The position numbers and the translations under genes were made by a program. The notes under the pieces were generated by a model that was not told the DNA's origin, made no database searches, and was given only the letters and a program-made list of their open reading frames with translations. Positions 13,667-21,683 of a stretch of DNA of 21,683 nt are shown piece by piece (within the stretch, counting starts at the first letter, position 1; each line of letters starts with the position of its first letter). The stretch comes from CAIPFQ01 sp035480615 (GTDB lineage: Bacteria; Chlamydiota; Chlamydiia; Chlamydiales; SM23-39). The stretch spans positions 1 to 21,683 of the forward strand of contig DATIHO010000122.1 of NCBI GenBank assembly GCA_035480615.1, given 5' to 3'.

Positions 13667-14773
13667 TTAGCTATGAAAAAATAAAATAACATCTCCGTCT
13701 TGAACAATGTAGTCCCGCCCCTCGGAACGGGCTTTGCCAGCTTCGCGGGCACCGACGCGCCCATTGTAGCGGATCATATCATCATAAGATACTACTTCCG
13801 CCCGAATAAACCCTTTTTCTATATCGCTATGGATTTTTCCTGCCGCGGCGGCTGCGGTTGTCCCCTTGCGAATCGTCCATGCGCGGGTCTCGATATCTCC
13901 CGTTGTGATATAAGTGATGAGATCTAAAAGAGAAAAGGCCTCTTTTATCAGTCGACTGAGACCGGACTGTTTTAATCCCAGGCTTTCTAAAAATTCTTTC
14001 GCATCATTTGCGTCAAGTTGAGAAATTTCTTCCTCAATTTTAGCGCAAATGGGAACAATACGGCTTCCCTCTTTTTCTGCGTAATCACGGACTCTTTGCA
14101 CAAAGGGGTTTTCTAAAGAGGGGAGATCGTTTTCTCCTACATTACAGGCGTAAAGGATTTTTTTCTTTGTCAAAAAAGGATAAAGAGGGACGATTGCCTC
14201 TTCTTCGGGAGTCAAAGAGAGTGTGCGCAAGGGGAGGCTTTGATTGAAATGATCGATCGCTTTTTTAAAAAGAGCAATCGTGGGGATAAGCTCTTTTTTC
14301 CCCTTTGCCTGTTTTTCGAGTCTGAGCAAAGAATTTTCAGCCATCTGAAGATCTGCAAGGATGAGTTCGAGAGTAATCACAGCGATATCATCGATCGGAT
14401 CAACGCGGCCTGAAACATGGACGACATCCATGCTTTCAAAACAACGCACCACTTGGACAATTGCATCTGTTTCTCGAATATGGGCAAGGAATTGATTGCC
14501 GAGTCCTTCTCCTTTGGACGCCCCTTTGACCAACCCTGCGATATCGACAAAACTGACGGTTGCATAAACGAGTTTTTTGCTATTCGATTGCAAAGAGAGC
14601 GCGGGGAGTCTCGGATCATCCACTTCGACAATCCCAAGATTTGGATCAATGGTGCAAAAAGGGTAGTTTTCAGAAGGAATTTGCTTGCGCGTAAGCGCAT
14701 TGAAGAGGGTGGATTTGCCGACGTTTGGCAGCCCAACGATTCCGCAAGAGAGATGGGTTGTCGAAGGATTCAT
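13667..14773 (-). CDS. ychF: Ribosome-binding P-loop NTPase YchF (OLA1 family)
   Basis: 368 aa, full length. An Obg-related NTPase that binds ribosomes and, in this family, prefers ATP. The P-loop GLPNVGKS is at 14-21, switch-region VDIAGLVKGASKGEGLGNQF follows at about 75-94, then a coiled-coil insertion around 135-175, and a C-terminal TGS-like domain ending in RDYIVQDGDVILFFHS. The ATG overlaps the truB stop as ATGA. Confidence 0.95.
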   Translation of the reverse strand: MNPSTTHLSCGIVGLPNVGKSTLFNALTRKQIPSENYPFCTIDPNLGIVEVDDPRLPALSLQSNSKKLVYATVSFVDIAGLVKGASKGEGLGNQFLAHIRETDAIVQVVRCFESMDVVHVSGRVDPIDDIAVITLELILADLQMAENSLLRLEKQAKGKKELIPTIALFKKAIDHFNQSLPLRTLSLTPEEEAIVPLYPFLTKKKILYACNVGENDLPSLENPFVQRVRDYAEKEGSRIVPICAKIEEEISQLDANDAKEFLESLGLKQSGLSRLIKEAFSLLDLITYITTGDIETRAWTIRKGTTAAAAAGKIHSDIEKGFIRAEVVSYDDMIRYNGRVGAREAGKARSEGRDYIVQDGDVILFFHS

Positions 14774-15441
14774 TTATCTAACCTGAGTTTTTGTAAAATA
14801 AATTCCGGGTGTTTAAGAAGCTCCTGATTGACACATTCATCAAGAGTAAAAGAACCTGAGCGGAGGCGTACCAATTTTGAAAGATGTGCTCCACATTGAA
14901 GGATGTTGCCAATGTCGTGAGCTAATGAGCGGATATAGGTCCCTTTTGAACAGTCTACAAGGAGTTCAAGATAAGGATACGCATAACTGAGGAGTTCTAT
15001 TTTTAAATGGACTTTTACAGGTTTCCGTTCTACCTCGATCGCTTTGCGGGCCAATTCATATAGTTTTTTCCCATTGATTTTTTTTGCTGAAAACATGGGA
15101 GGCGTTTGGAAAATCTCTCCCTGGAAAGAGGTGATGACCGATTCGACGTCAACCAAGGTGGGGATGATTTGAGAGCGGGAAGTAATTTTGCCATCCACAT
15201 CATATGAATCGGTTTCGATCCCCAAATGGAGAGTTGTCTGATACTGTTTATCAGCCAGGAGAAATTCATTGGATCTTCGGGTAAATTCCCGGCCAATGAG
15301 CATCACCATCACTCCTGTCGCAAATGGGTCGAGAGTGCCGGCGTGGCCAATCGTTTTTTCTTTTGTCAGCCGGCGCAGAAGAGAAACAATGTGAAATGAC
15401 GTAGACGATGGCGCCTTATTTACAAGAAGAATTCCTTTCAT
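14770..15441 (-). CDS. truB: tRNA pseudouridine-55 synthase
   Basis: 223 aa. It converts U55 of tRNA to pseudouridine. Motif GHAGTLDPFATGVM contains catalytic Asp38; KGTYIRSLAHDIG near 165-177 is the second family motif. It is shorter than the ~310-aa E. coli enzyme and lacks a PUA domain, ending soon after the catalytic fold. ATG overlaps the rbfA stop as ATGA. Next downstream is ychF, with no ribF between, unlike the order I recall in Chlamydia. Confidence 0.94.
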   Translation of the reverse strand: MKGILLVNKAPSSTSFHIVSLLRRLTKEKTIGHAGTLDPFATGVMVMLIGREFTRRSNEFLLADKQYQTTLHLGIETDSYDVDGKITSRSQIIPTLVDVESVITSFQGEIFQTPPMFSAKKINGKKLYELARKAIEVERKPVKVHLKIELLSYAYPYLELLVDCSKGTYIRSLAHDIGNILQCGAHLSKLVRLRSGSFTLDECVNQELLKHPEFILQKLRLDK

Positions 15442-15806
15442 GATGAAGGGCGGGAAAGTCGTTCTTTTTCGATATCGTCCAGCAACTTTTGCATTTTTGC
15501 ATGTTCTTCAGCGGAATGGTCCATTTTAAAAATGAGGTTGGGAAAGTAACGGAGATTGACTTGACTGGCTGCTTGTACCGCAATGAAGCCTGCTGCAGAT
15601 TGCAGGGCGGATAAAACTTTTGTCTTTTCCACATTGTCTCCAATGAGACTGATATAGACCTTTGCATGATGCAGATCGCTGGACGTATCTACCCGGGTCA
15701 CGGAAACAAAAGTGGTTACATGAGGATTGCGAACCTCCTTCTGGATGACTTCGAAGATCACCTGCCTTAAAAGGGAATTGACACGATTGAGTCTGTTTTT
15801 ATTCAC
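15438..15806 (-). CDS. rbfA: 30S ribosome-binding factor A
   Basis: 122 aa, the usual size. It helps mature the 16S rRNA 5' end in the small subunit. KH-type fold with NRLNRVNSLLRQVIFEVIQK at the start, VTTFVSVTRVDTSSDLHHAKVYIS as the central strands and LRYFPNLIFKMDHS near the end. GTG start, overlapping the infB stop as GTGA, with AGGA just upstream inside infB. Confidence 0.93.
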   Translation of the reverse strand: MNKNRLNRVNSLLRQVIFEVIQKEVRNPHVTTFVSVTRVDTSSDLHHAKVYISLIGDNVEKTKVLSALQSAAGFIAVQAASQVNLRYFPNLIFKMDHSAEEHAKMQKLLDDIEKERLSRPSS

Positions 15807-18217
15807 AAATCCTGTTCAAGGTAGGTGATCTCGTAAGCTTCCAAAATATCCCCTTCTTTGATATCGCTTTGTCCTTCCAGCACAATCCCGCATTCAAAAC
15901 CTTTTTGTACTTCTTTAATGTCTTCTTTGAGTCGTTTGAGAGAAGCGATTTTCCCTTTCCAGATGATTTCTTTGTTTCTGACTTGACGGATCAAGTTTTG
16001 CCGTTTTACGGTACCCTCCGTCACTTGGCATCCTGCAATATTTCCAAGTTGCGAAGATTTAAAGACTGCTTTGACCATAAGGGCGCCGCAATCAGTCTCT
16101 TGTTCGATCTTATCGAGCAGGCTGCGCATCCGGATTTTGATTTCATCGATGAGGTGATAGATGACATCCTGGGAATATACAGGAATATGTTTTTGCTTAA
16201 TCAAATCGGCCGCGTGGCTCTCAATGCTTGTATGGAAGCCGAGGATCGTTGCCTTGGACGCAGAAGCAAGTTCGATGTCTGATTCGGAAATCTCGCCAAC
16301 GTCCGCACTGACAATTTCAAGCCGCACTTTTTTCGAATGGATTTTCAGAAGAGAATTTTTTAAAGCTTCCAAAGATCCTTGCACATCGGCTCGAAGGATG
16401 ACAGGAAGGGTCTTCATTTCGCCGTCTTCTTTTTTCGCCATCATCTTTTCCATGCTGCTTTTTTTGGAAAGAGTCAGCATTTCACGGTGATATCCTTCAG
16501 CGCGCGCGTCTGCCAGTTCACGCGCCTCTTTTTCATTCCGAACTATGATGAACTCACTGCCCGCGATTGCAAGTTTTGACAATCCGGTAATTTTTACGGG
16601 AGTAGAAGGCCCCGCCTCATCGATCAGACGGCCCAAATCATCATGGATTGTTTTTATCCGTCCTGAAAAATGGCCATACACGAAAGCGTCCCCTTTGCGC
16701 AGTGTTCCATTTTGCACAAGCACGGTTGCCACAGCCCCCATCCCCTTATGCATTTCGGATTCCAGGACAGTTCCTCGAGCGCGGGTGTTCGGGCAGGCGC
16801 GTAATTCAAGGATTTCAGCTTGAAGAGCAATCATTTCTAACAGTTCATGAATCCCTTGATTTGTCAGGGCGGAGCAATTGACTGTGATGGTCGTTCCTCC
16901 CCAAGCTTCAGGGAGTAGTTCGCGGTCGGAAAGTTCCCGATATATTTTTTGAGCGTCAAAATTCGATTTGTCGCATTTGTTCAAAGCGACAAGGATGGGT
17001 ACATTTGCCTCTCGCGCCTGGCGAATCGCTTCATCTGTCTGAGTCCGGATCCCTTCATCGCCAGCAATCACAAGAATGACAATATCAGTTACATTCGCTC
17101 CACGGGAGCGCATCTCGGAAAACGCTTCATGGCCCGGAGTATCCAAAATCGTAACGCCGCCCGCTTTTGTGGTCACTTTGAAAGCGCCAATATGCTGAGT
17201 GATCGCTCCGGCTTCGTTTGCCGCACGGTTGGATTGGCGAATGGCGTCGATCAGGCTGGTTTTCCCATGATCGACATGCCCCATAAAAGCCACTATGGGA
17301 GAGCGGATCATTCGTGCATCCGGATCCATTGACTCGATTTCCTGACGGATTGTTTTATCCGTAATTTGGATCCGTTTTTCTTCCGTTCTATCGATGGTAA
17401 TGTTGCAATCAAAATCATGGCCTAAAAGTTGGACAACGACCTCGTCGCTGAGATAGTCATTCAAAGTTGGAGTCAACCCTTGCATTAAAAGCTTGGCAAT
17501 TAATTGGGACGCCTTGAGCTTCATCTCCTGTGCTAACTCCTTGATTGTGATCGGCAGGCGGATCGTCAGGGACTTCGGTCGAATGACCTCTTCTACGCGG
17601 TGAGCATAACGGGGTTTGAAAGCGCGTCGTTTGCGCCAAGCCTCATTATCGATATCGCGCAAGCCTTGTCGATCTCGCGAATCAAATGTACGCACTTCCT
17701 CTTTTTTCTTAAGGCGATGTTCTTTTGGCGGCTCTTTCGGTTTGGATACAGGTTGAGCGGTAAATTTGGGAGCAGTAGATTCTTCCGGTTTTTTTTCCGC
17801 TTCTTTTTCTTTGGTAGGAGAAACGGGTATTGCAGAAGCAGAAACAGGTTTGGCTGCTTCTTCTTTGATCGGCGCCGGTTGGGAAGAGGGTTCTGAAATC
17901 CCTGGTTCCGACGGTTCGGTAGATTCTTCAACAGAGGGACCTTGAACGATGCGCGTTTTCTTTTTTTTGGGTGAGATGGGTTCTTTTTCAACTTCTTTTT
18001 TTGCCAGTGTTTTTTCTGCTTGCTTTAAGGCAGAAGTGATCGTGGAATCCTCTTTGAGGCGGGAAAAGCGTTTTGTCGATTCGCTGTCCGCTGCAGATTC
18101 TTTTTTTTCCGAGGAAGGTGCGATTTTCTCGGAAGACTCGGAAGATTTGGGTTGTTTTGCCTTGAAAGCCCCGGCAAGCTGCAGATTTTTAATATTCAGC
18201 TTTAGATGTTTAGCCAA
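15803..18217 (-). CDS. infB: Translation initiation factor IF-2
   Basis: 804 aa from TTG at 18217. It is the GTPase that brings initiator tRNA to the ribosome. A long Lys/Glu/Pro/Ser-rich linker fills roughly residues 20-190. The IF2_N-like helix-rich part, SLTIRLPITIKELAQEMKLK, comes next. The G domain has GHVDHGKT (313-320), DTPGH (359-363) and NKCD. Two beta-barrel domains and domain C/C2 finish the protein. The open frame extends to an ATG at 18271 inside nusA. I prefer TTG because AAGGA stands seven bases before it and the sequence after it (AKHLKLNIKNLQ) is like chlamydial IF-2 N-termini as I recall them. This gives an 8-base overlap with nusA. Confidence 0.93.
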   Translation of the reverse strand: MAKHLKLNIKNLQLAGAFKAKQPKSSESSEKIAPSSEKKESAADSESTKRFSRLKEDSTITSALKQAEKTLAKKEVEKEPISPKKKKTRIVQGPSVEESTEPSEPGISEPSSQPAPIKEEAAKPVSASAIPVSPTKEKEAEKKPEESTAPKFTAQPVSKPKEPPKEHRLKKKEEVRTFDSRDRQGLRDIDNEAWRKRRAFKPRYAHRVEEVIRPKSLTIRLPITIKELAQEMKLKASQLIAKLLMQGLTPTLNDYLSDEVVVQLLGHDFDCNITIDRTEEKRIQITDKTIRQEIESMDPDARMIRSPIVAFMGHVDHGKTSLIDAIRQSNRAANEAGAITQHIGAFKVTTKAGGVTILDTPGHEAFSEMRSRGANVTDIVILVIAGDEGIRTQTDEAIRQAREANVPILVALNKCDKSNFDAQKIYRELSDRELLPEAWGGTTITVNCSALTNQGIHELLEMIALQAEILELRACPNTRARGTVLESEMHKGMGAVATVLVQNGTLRKGDAFVYGHFSGRIKTIHDDLGRLIDEAGPSTPVKITGLSKLAIAGSEFIIVRNEKEARELADARAEGYHREMLTLSKKSSMEKMMAKKEDGEMKTLPVILRADVQGSLEALKNSLLKIHSKKVRLEIVSADVGEISESDIELASASKATILGFHTSIESHAADLIKQKHIPVYSQDVIYHLIDEIKIRMRSLLDKIEQETDCGALMVKAVFKSSQLGNIAGCQVTEGTVKRQNLIRQVRNKEIIWKGKIASLKRLKEDIKEVQKGFECGIVLEGQSDIKEGDILEAYEITYLEQDL

Positions 18218-19496
18218 CGGGTTGTCCTTTTCTTTTACGGATTTGATCGACGAGTTTATCAGCCAAGTCATAATAATTGACTCCAGGAACTTTAGTGGAG
18301 ATTTCTACAGGGTTGGATTGCATGAATTTTCGCAGCGTATCATAGCCTGCGCTAGCTAAACTGTCGATGACCAATCCGCTAATTCCTTCAATCTTGAGAG
18401 GTGCATCATAGGCTGGATCAGGATCTTCAGCAAACTCAGCCATTTGAACGGTTAGAATTTTTTGGAATTCACTGATTTTTTGGACATCAATCTCTTTTTC
18501 AATCAATTGTCCGATCAATCGCGCATTCATCCCTTTTTTCCCAATCACAATAGGATATTCTTCATCAGACACGACAATCCATATTCTGGAATCGTGAATT
18601 TTTAATTTCCGGATCTCAGCCGGCGCGATGAGATTTTGAAGGAGTTGAATCTGGTCGTCGGAATAGGGGACTACATCAATTTTTTCATTATTGAGTTCGC
18701 GAATGATATTTTTAATTCGAGTTCCCCTTACGCCTACACAAGTTCCAACAGGATCGACTTTTGGGTCAAAAGAGCGGACGGCGAGTTTTGTCCGGTAGCC
18801 CGGATCACGAACAATTTTTTCAATGGCGACAGTTTTATCATGCAGTTCAGGAACTTCCTGAATAAAAAGCTGTGCGACAAATTCGGGATGGCTGCGTGTT
18901 AAAATGACCTCTGCTCCTCCTGAATCAACATCGCGCACTTCCAAAAGAAGCGCCTGTACTTTTTCACCTGGATTGTAACGTTCCACTTTTGGATAATTCC
19001 GTTCGGGAAGAATCGCCTCTACTTTTCCAAGGTCGACAATGATCGTCCTTCCACGAATAAATCTTTTCACTGTTCCGGAAATGATTTCTCCTATTCGATG
19101 TCTATATTCTTCATAAATGACATCCCGCTCAGCGCCTTTGAGTTTTTGAACGATCACTTGACGGGCCGCTTGCGCTGCAATACGGCCGAAATCCTGGGGG
19201 GTAATAGCAATTTCGAGCCATTGACCTATTTGAGATTCAGGTTCCATCGTTCGCGCTTCTTCCAGAGAAATTTCGTCAGCAACATTGAGCACTTTTTCGA
19301 CGATTTTCTTTTGGGCGAACACTTCGATTTCACCTGTTTTTGGATGAATCTCAACGTTTACTTTTTCGCCCAATCCTTTTATGCTTTTTCGGGCCGCCGC
19401 GCGTAAACTTTCGGAAATCGCATTGATAATGACCTCCCGCTTAATCCCTTTTTCGCGCTCCAGGTATTCAAAGATGGCGATCAGGTCTTTATTCAT
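18210..19496 (-). CDS. nusA: Transcription termination/antitermination factor NusA
   Basis: 428 aa. It binds RNA polymerase and nascent RNA at pauses. N-terminal polymerase-binding domain (1-~130), S1 domain (GEIISGTVKRFIRGRTIIVDLG, ~135-200), then KH1 (with GVRGTRIKNIIREL) and KH2 (VIGKKGMNARLIGQL). After ~350 there is only one short helix-hairpin region, without the two acidic repeats of E. coli NusA. The ATG has GAGGAA upstream (19500-19505) and overlaps the end of rpsA by 8 bases. Confidence 0.95.
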   Translation of the reverse strand: MNKDLIAIFEYLEREKGIKREVIINAISESLRAAARKSIKGLGEKVNVEIHPKTGEIEVFAQKKIVEKVLNVADEISLEEARTMEPESQIGQWLEIAITPQDFGRIAAQAARQVIVQKLKGAERDVIYEEYRHRIGEIISGTVKRFIRGRTIIVDLGKVEAILPERNYPKVERYNPGEKVQALLLEVRDVDSGGAEVILTRSHPEFVAQLFIQEVPELHDKTVAIEKIVRDPGYRTKLAVRSFDPKVDPVGTCVGVRGTRIKNIIRELNNEKIDVVPYSDDQIQLLQNLIAPAEIRKLKIHDSRIWIVVSDEEYPIVIGKKGMNARLIGQLIEKEIDVQKISEFQKILTVQMAEFAEDPDPAYDAPLKIEGISGLVIDSLASAGYDTLRKFMQSNPVEISTKVPGVNYYDLADKLVDQIRKRKGQPVG

Positions 19497-21261
19497 CTAG
19501 TTCCTCTTCTTCGCGGTCTTTTGATTTTTTGAGATCTTTCTTGTTGCGTTTCCTGGATTTTGTAGAAACGACAATATCGTCATGATTCATTTGATTCTTT
19601 TCAATGAGGTAATCTTTGATCGAAAGGGCGAGTTTTTTATGTTCCGGATCTACCTTGATCACCTTGGCTGCGATTCGATCTCCTTTTTCTACGACATCTT
19701 CGACTTTTCCAAATGGCTGATCGGAAAGTTCGGTTACATGAATGAGCGCTTCAATGCCATTATCAAGTTGGACAAATGCTCCAAAGGCGGTTGTTTTTGT
19801 AACCGTTCCATGGACGATTTCTCCGATGGGAAGGCTTTTTTCAATGGATTCCCATGGATTCAAACTCAATTGTTTGACGCCGAGAGTGATTTTTTTACTC
19901 TCTTTATCTACTGACAGGATGACCGCTTCCACTTTGTCCCCTTTTTTCAAGATTTCCGATGGATGGGACACTTTTTTAATCCAGCTCAAATCAGAAATAT
20001 GAATCAGGCCGTCAACACCCGGCTCCAATTCGACAAAGGCTCCATAATTCGTCAGATTCCTGATTTCTACCACAACATTGCTTCCAACCGGATATTTGGT
20101 TTCGATATCTTCCCAGGGATTGCGTTCCGTTTGCTTGATGCCAAGAGAAATTTTCCCCTCATCCTTTTGAATGGAAAGGACGATCGCTTCCACTTCGTCT
20201 CCCACTCGGACAGCTTCGCTCGGGTCGGTGATGTTTTTCGTCCAGGACATTTCAGAGACGTGGATGAGCCCTTCGATGCCCGGCTCAATTTCAATGAAAG
20301 CGCCATAGGAGACGAGATTGACGATCTTGCCGCGGACACGGGTGCCGACTGGATATTTTTTTTCAATTTCTTCCCAAGGGTTATTTTCTTTTTGTTTGAG
20401 ACCTAATGCGACGCGCCCCTTTTCGCGATCGATGTGAAGAACCACCACTTCGATCTCTTGACCCAGTTTCACGATTTCGGAGGGGTGTTTAATGCGCTTC
20501 CAGGTCATATCTGTGATATGGAGCAGCCCGTCAATCCCATCGAGATCAAGAAACACGCCAAAATCTGTAATGTTTTTTACCACACCGCGCAAAGTGGCGT
20601 TTTCCTGGATATGTTCAAGAAGCTCAGCTTTGCGGGAAACTCTTTCTTCTTCCAGAAGTTCGCGGCGAGATACGACAATATTTTTCCGTTCAATATTAAT
20701 CTTGAGAATTTTGAAGTCGTAGGTGCGGCCGATGAATTCATCCAGATTTTTAATCCGTTTATTATCGATCTGGGAGCCGGGAAGAAAGGCTTCCAATCCA
20801 ATATCGACCATCAAACCGCCTTTCACTTTGCGGATGACCTTCCCTTTTACAATCGAACCCTCGTAACAATTTTTTACAATATGTTCCCATTGACGGAATT
20901 TGCGGGCTTTTTCTCGCGAAAGGACGATTTGTCCATCGTCGCCTTCGGTCTGATCGAGATACACTTCGATATTATTGCCAAGGATCAATTCTTCCGGTTC
21001 CGTAAATTCTGCAATTGCCACAAGCCCCTCGGATTTGAGACCCACGTCAATGACTACATAATCTTTTGTGATTTCTACGATGCGCCCGGTTAAGACTTGT
21101 CCTACATTTAATTGGGAAAGAGCAGCCTCCCCTCCCGATTTTTCAGTGCCATAGAGTAAGTCGCGAAATTGTTTAGCTTCGTGTTCTTGAAAATCAACAT
21201 CATCCAGAATGTTGCTTTCGTTCCAATCTTGTGCATGTTTTTCGAGATATTTAGAAGGCAT
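19489..21261 (-). CDS. rpsA: 30S ribosomal protein S1
   Basis: 590 aa from ATG at 21261. It binds mRNA on the small subunit. Six S1 domains lie between about 52 and 560. The last four have the repeated linker pattern NPWE-x-IE-x-x-YPVG and GLIHxSDxSW. A charged tail (KSRKRNKKDLKKSKDREEEE) ends it. The frame runs upstream to a TTG at 21372, but MPSKYLEKHAQDW fits chlamydial S1 beginnings as I recall them. AGGAG occurs about a dozen bases farther upstream than usual. First gene of the operon in the window. Confidence 0.94.
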   Translation of the reverse strand: MPSKYLEKHAQDWNESNILDDVDFQEHEAKQFRDLLYGTEKSGGEAALSQLNVGQVLTGRIVEITKDYVVIDVGLKSEGLVAIAEFTEPEELILGNNIEVYLDQTEGDDGQIVLSREKARKFRQWEHIVKNCYEGSIVKGKVIRKVKGGLMVDIGLEAFLPGSQIDNKRIKNLDEFIGRTYDFKILKINIERKNIVVSRRELLEEERVSRKAELLEHIQENATLRGVVKNITDFGVFLDLDGIDGLLHITDMTWKRIKHPSEIVKLGQEIEVVVLHIDREKGRVALGLKQKENNPWEEIEKKYPVGTRVRGKIVNLVSYGAFIEIEPGIEGLIHVSEMSWTKNITDPSEAVRVGDEVEAIVLSIQKDEGKISLGIKQTERNPWEDIETKYPVGSNVVVEIRNLTNYGAFVELEPGVDGLIHISDLSWIKKVSHPSEILKKGDKVEAVILSVDKESKKITLGVKQLSLNPWESIEKSLPIGEIVHGTVTKTTAFGAFVQLDNGIEALIHVTELSDQPFGKVEDVVEKGDRIAAKVIKVDPEHKKLALSIKDYLIEKNQMNHDDIVVSTKSRKRNKKDLKKSKDREEEELDE

Positions 21262-21343
21262 GAGGTCTGGGTCTCTCCTGTTTATAACTCGCTTTTTCCA
21301 GCAATATTTGCCGGACAAAGCCATAGCTTGGGTTAAAGGAAAT

Positions 21344-21372
21344 AGATTAACACCCTCTGTAAAAATTTGCAA
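21344..21372 (-). promoter_or_regulatory. Candidate promoter for the rpsA operon
   Basis: On the minus strand, TTGCAA (21367-21372) and TAATCT (21344-21349) are 17 bases apart, giving a ~75-base leader before the ATG. Both boxes are imperfect, so this is tentative. The rest of 21262-21557 holds no gene that I can see, only a very A/T-rich part around 21460-21530. Confidence 0.25.
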
Positions 21373-21557
21373 GAGAGTTGTCGAATTAACAGGGCAATAG
21401 TCTCAGGGCCGCTTGAAAAAACTATCCTCTTCATTTTCAGAATCTTCTATGTGATAGGATTTATTTTTAGAAAATAATTGTCTAAAAATTTAAAAAAAAA
21501 TAATTTTTTACTTTTATTTTTCTAACATCTTTCAGTAGATTGAAATTTTCCAGGAAT

Positions 21558-21580
21558 TGTATACCCGAAGTGATTCAAAA
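21558..21580 (+). repeat. Intergenic repeat R2, copy 2
   Basis: TGTATACCCGAAGTGATTCA followed by AAA, matching 5365-5387 at 21 of 23 positions, in the AT-rich region upstream of rpsA. AGACTGTTAAC follows at 21611-21621, in the same order and orientation as in copy 1. Confidence 0.65.
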
Positions 21581-21609
21581 CATTTTATGTTTTTAATAGA
21601 TTTCTATAA

Positions 21610-21683
21610 GAGACTGTTAACGGATTTCGCTTCTGTCGATTTTGGGGTTCTTTTGAGCCGATTTTCGGTTTGTTTTTGGGGGG
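21610..21683 (+). mobile_element. Second copy of the hairpin MITE, cut by the window edge
   Basis: After TAA (21607-21609), the sequence starts GAGACTGTTAAC and continues through TTCTGTCGATTTTGGGGTTC and TTTTGAGCCG. It follows the reverse complement of the right arm of the 1534-1702 element with scattered differences over all 74 visible bases. The other arm lies beyond the window. Confidence 0.65.

Noticed and set aside
18218..18271. 18-residue N-terminal extension of infB from an ATG
   Set aside because: Inside nusA with no ribosome-binding site; the TTG at 18217 has AAGGA at proper distance and the family-like N-terminus.
21262..21372. 37-residue N-terminal extension of rpsA
   Set aside because: Starts with TTG, has no S1-family character and covers the likely promoter.
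1..21683. tRNA, rRNA or CRISPR array
   Set aside because: No T-loop-like GGTTCGAATCC stretches with a cloverleaf, no rRNA-like segments, and no regularly spaced direct repeats were seen.

Overview
The window most likely comes from a member of the Chlamydiae outside the Chlamydiaceae, that is, a Parachlamydiales-type symbiont of amoebae or other hosts. The minus-strand run rpsA-nusA-infB-rbfA-truB-ychF-sctU-sctV is the gene order I recall from Chlamydia trachomatis (CT098 down to CT090). The pair glyRS/dnaG also sits together there (CT796/CT794). The protein repertoire beyond these (RING finger, Sel1 repeats, sedolisin, antitoxin, small repeats) fits an environmental chlamydia. Genus cannot be fixed from the window.

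Layout, left to right. 1-1.4 kb: a minus-strand protein joining a His/Cys protease-like domain of the caspase/CHAT type to Sel1 repeats. 1.4-1.7 kb: an AT-rich promoter region and a 169-bp hairpin mobile element (MITE-like). 1.7-5.3 kb: a minus-strand operon glyQS-dnaG-DUF393. 5.5-10.4 kb: an accessory block. It holds a plus-strand RING-finger membrane-type protein with a triplet-repeat tail, a secreted sedolisin protease, a PhyH-type dioxygenase, a possible gene remnant, two small plus-strand ORFs and a lone HTH antitoxin. 10.4-21.3 kb: one tightly packed minus-strand operon. It starts with translation genes (rpsA, nusA, infB, rbfA, truB), passes through ychF, and ends with the type III secretion export-gate genes sctU and sctV. 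Most junctions overlap by 4 or 8 bases, and several starts are GTG or TTG. 21.3-21.7 kb: leader region and the start of a second copy of the mobile element, cut by the window edge.

The most unusual structure is a family of related hairpin sequences at the 3' ends of minus-strand genes (glyQS, DUF393 gene, antitoxin gene), each overlapping a stop codon. At the DUF393 gene the full hairpin MITE has jumped into the loop of such a hairpin, duplicating TAA. A second, unrelated paired repeat occurs in two intergenic regions 16 kb apart. The housekeeping genes would supply translation and replication functions and the export gate of the host-directed injectisome. The RING and protease-Sel1 proteins are plausible effectors, but no secretion signal can be proven by eye.
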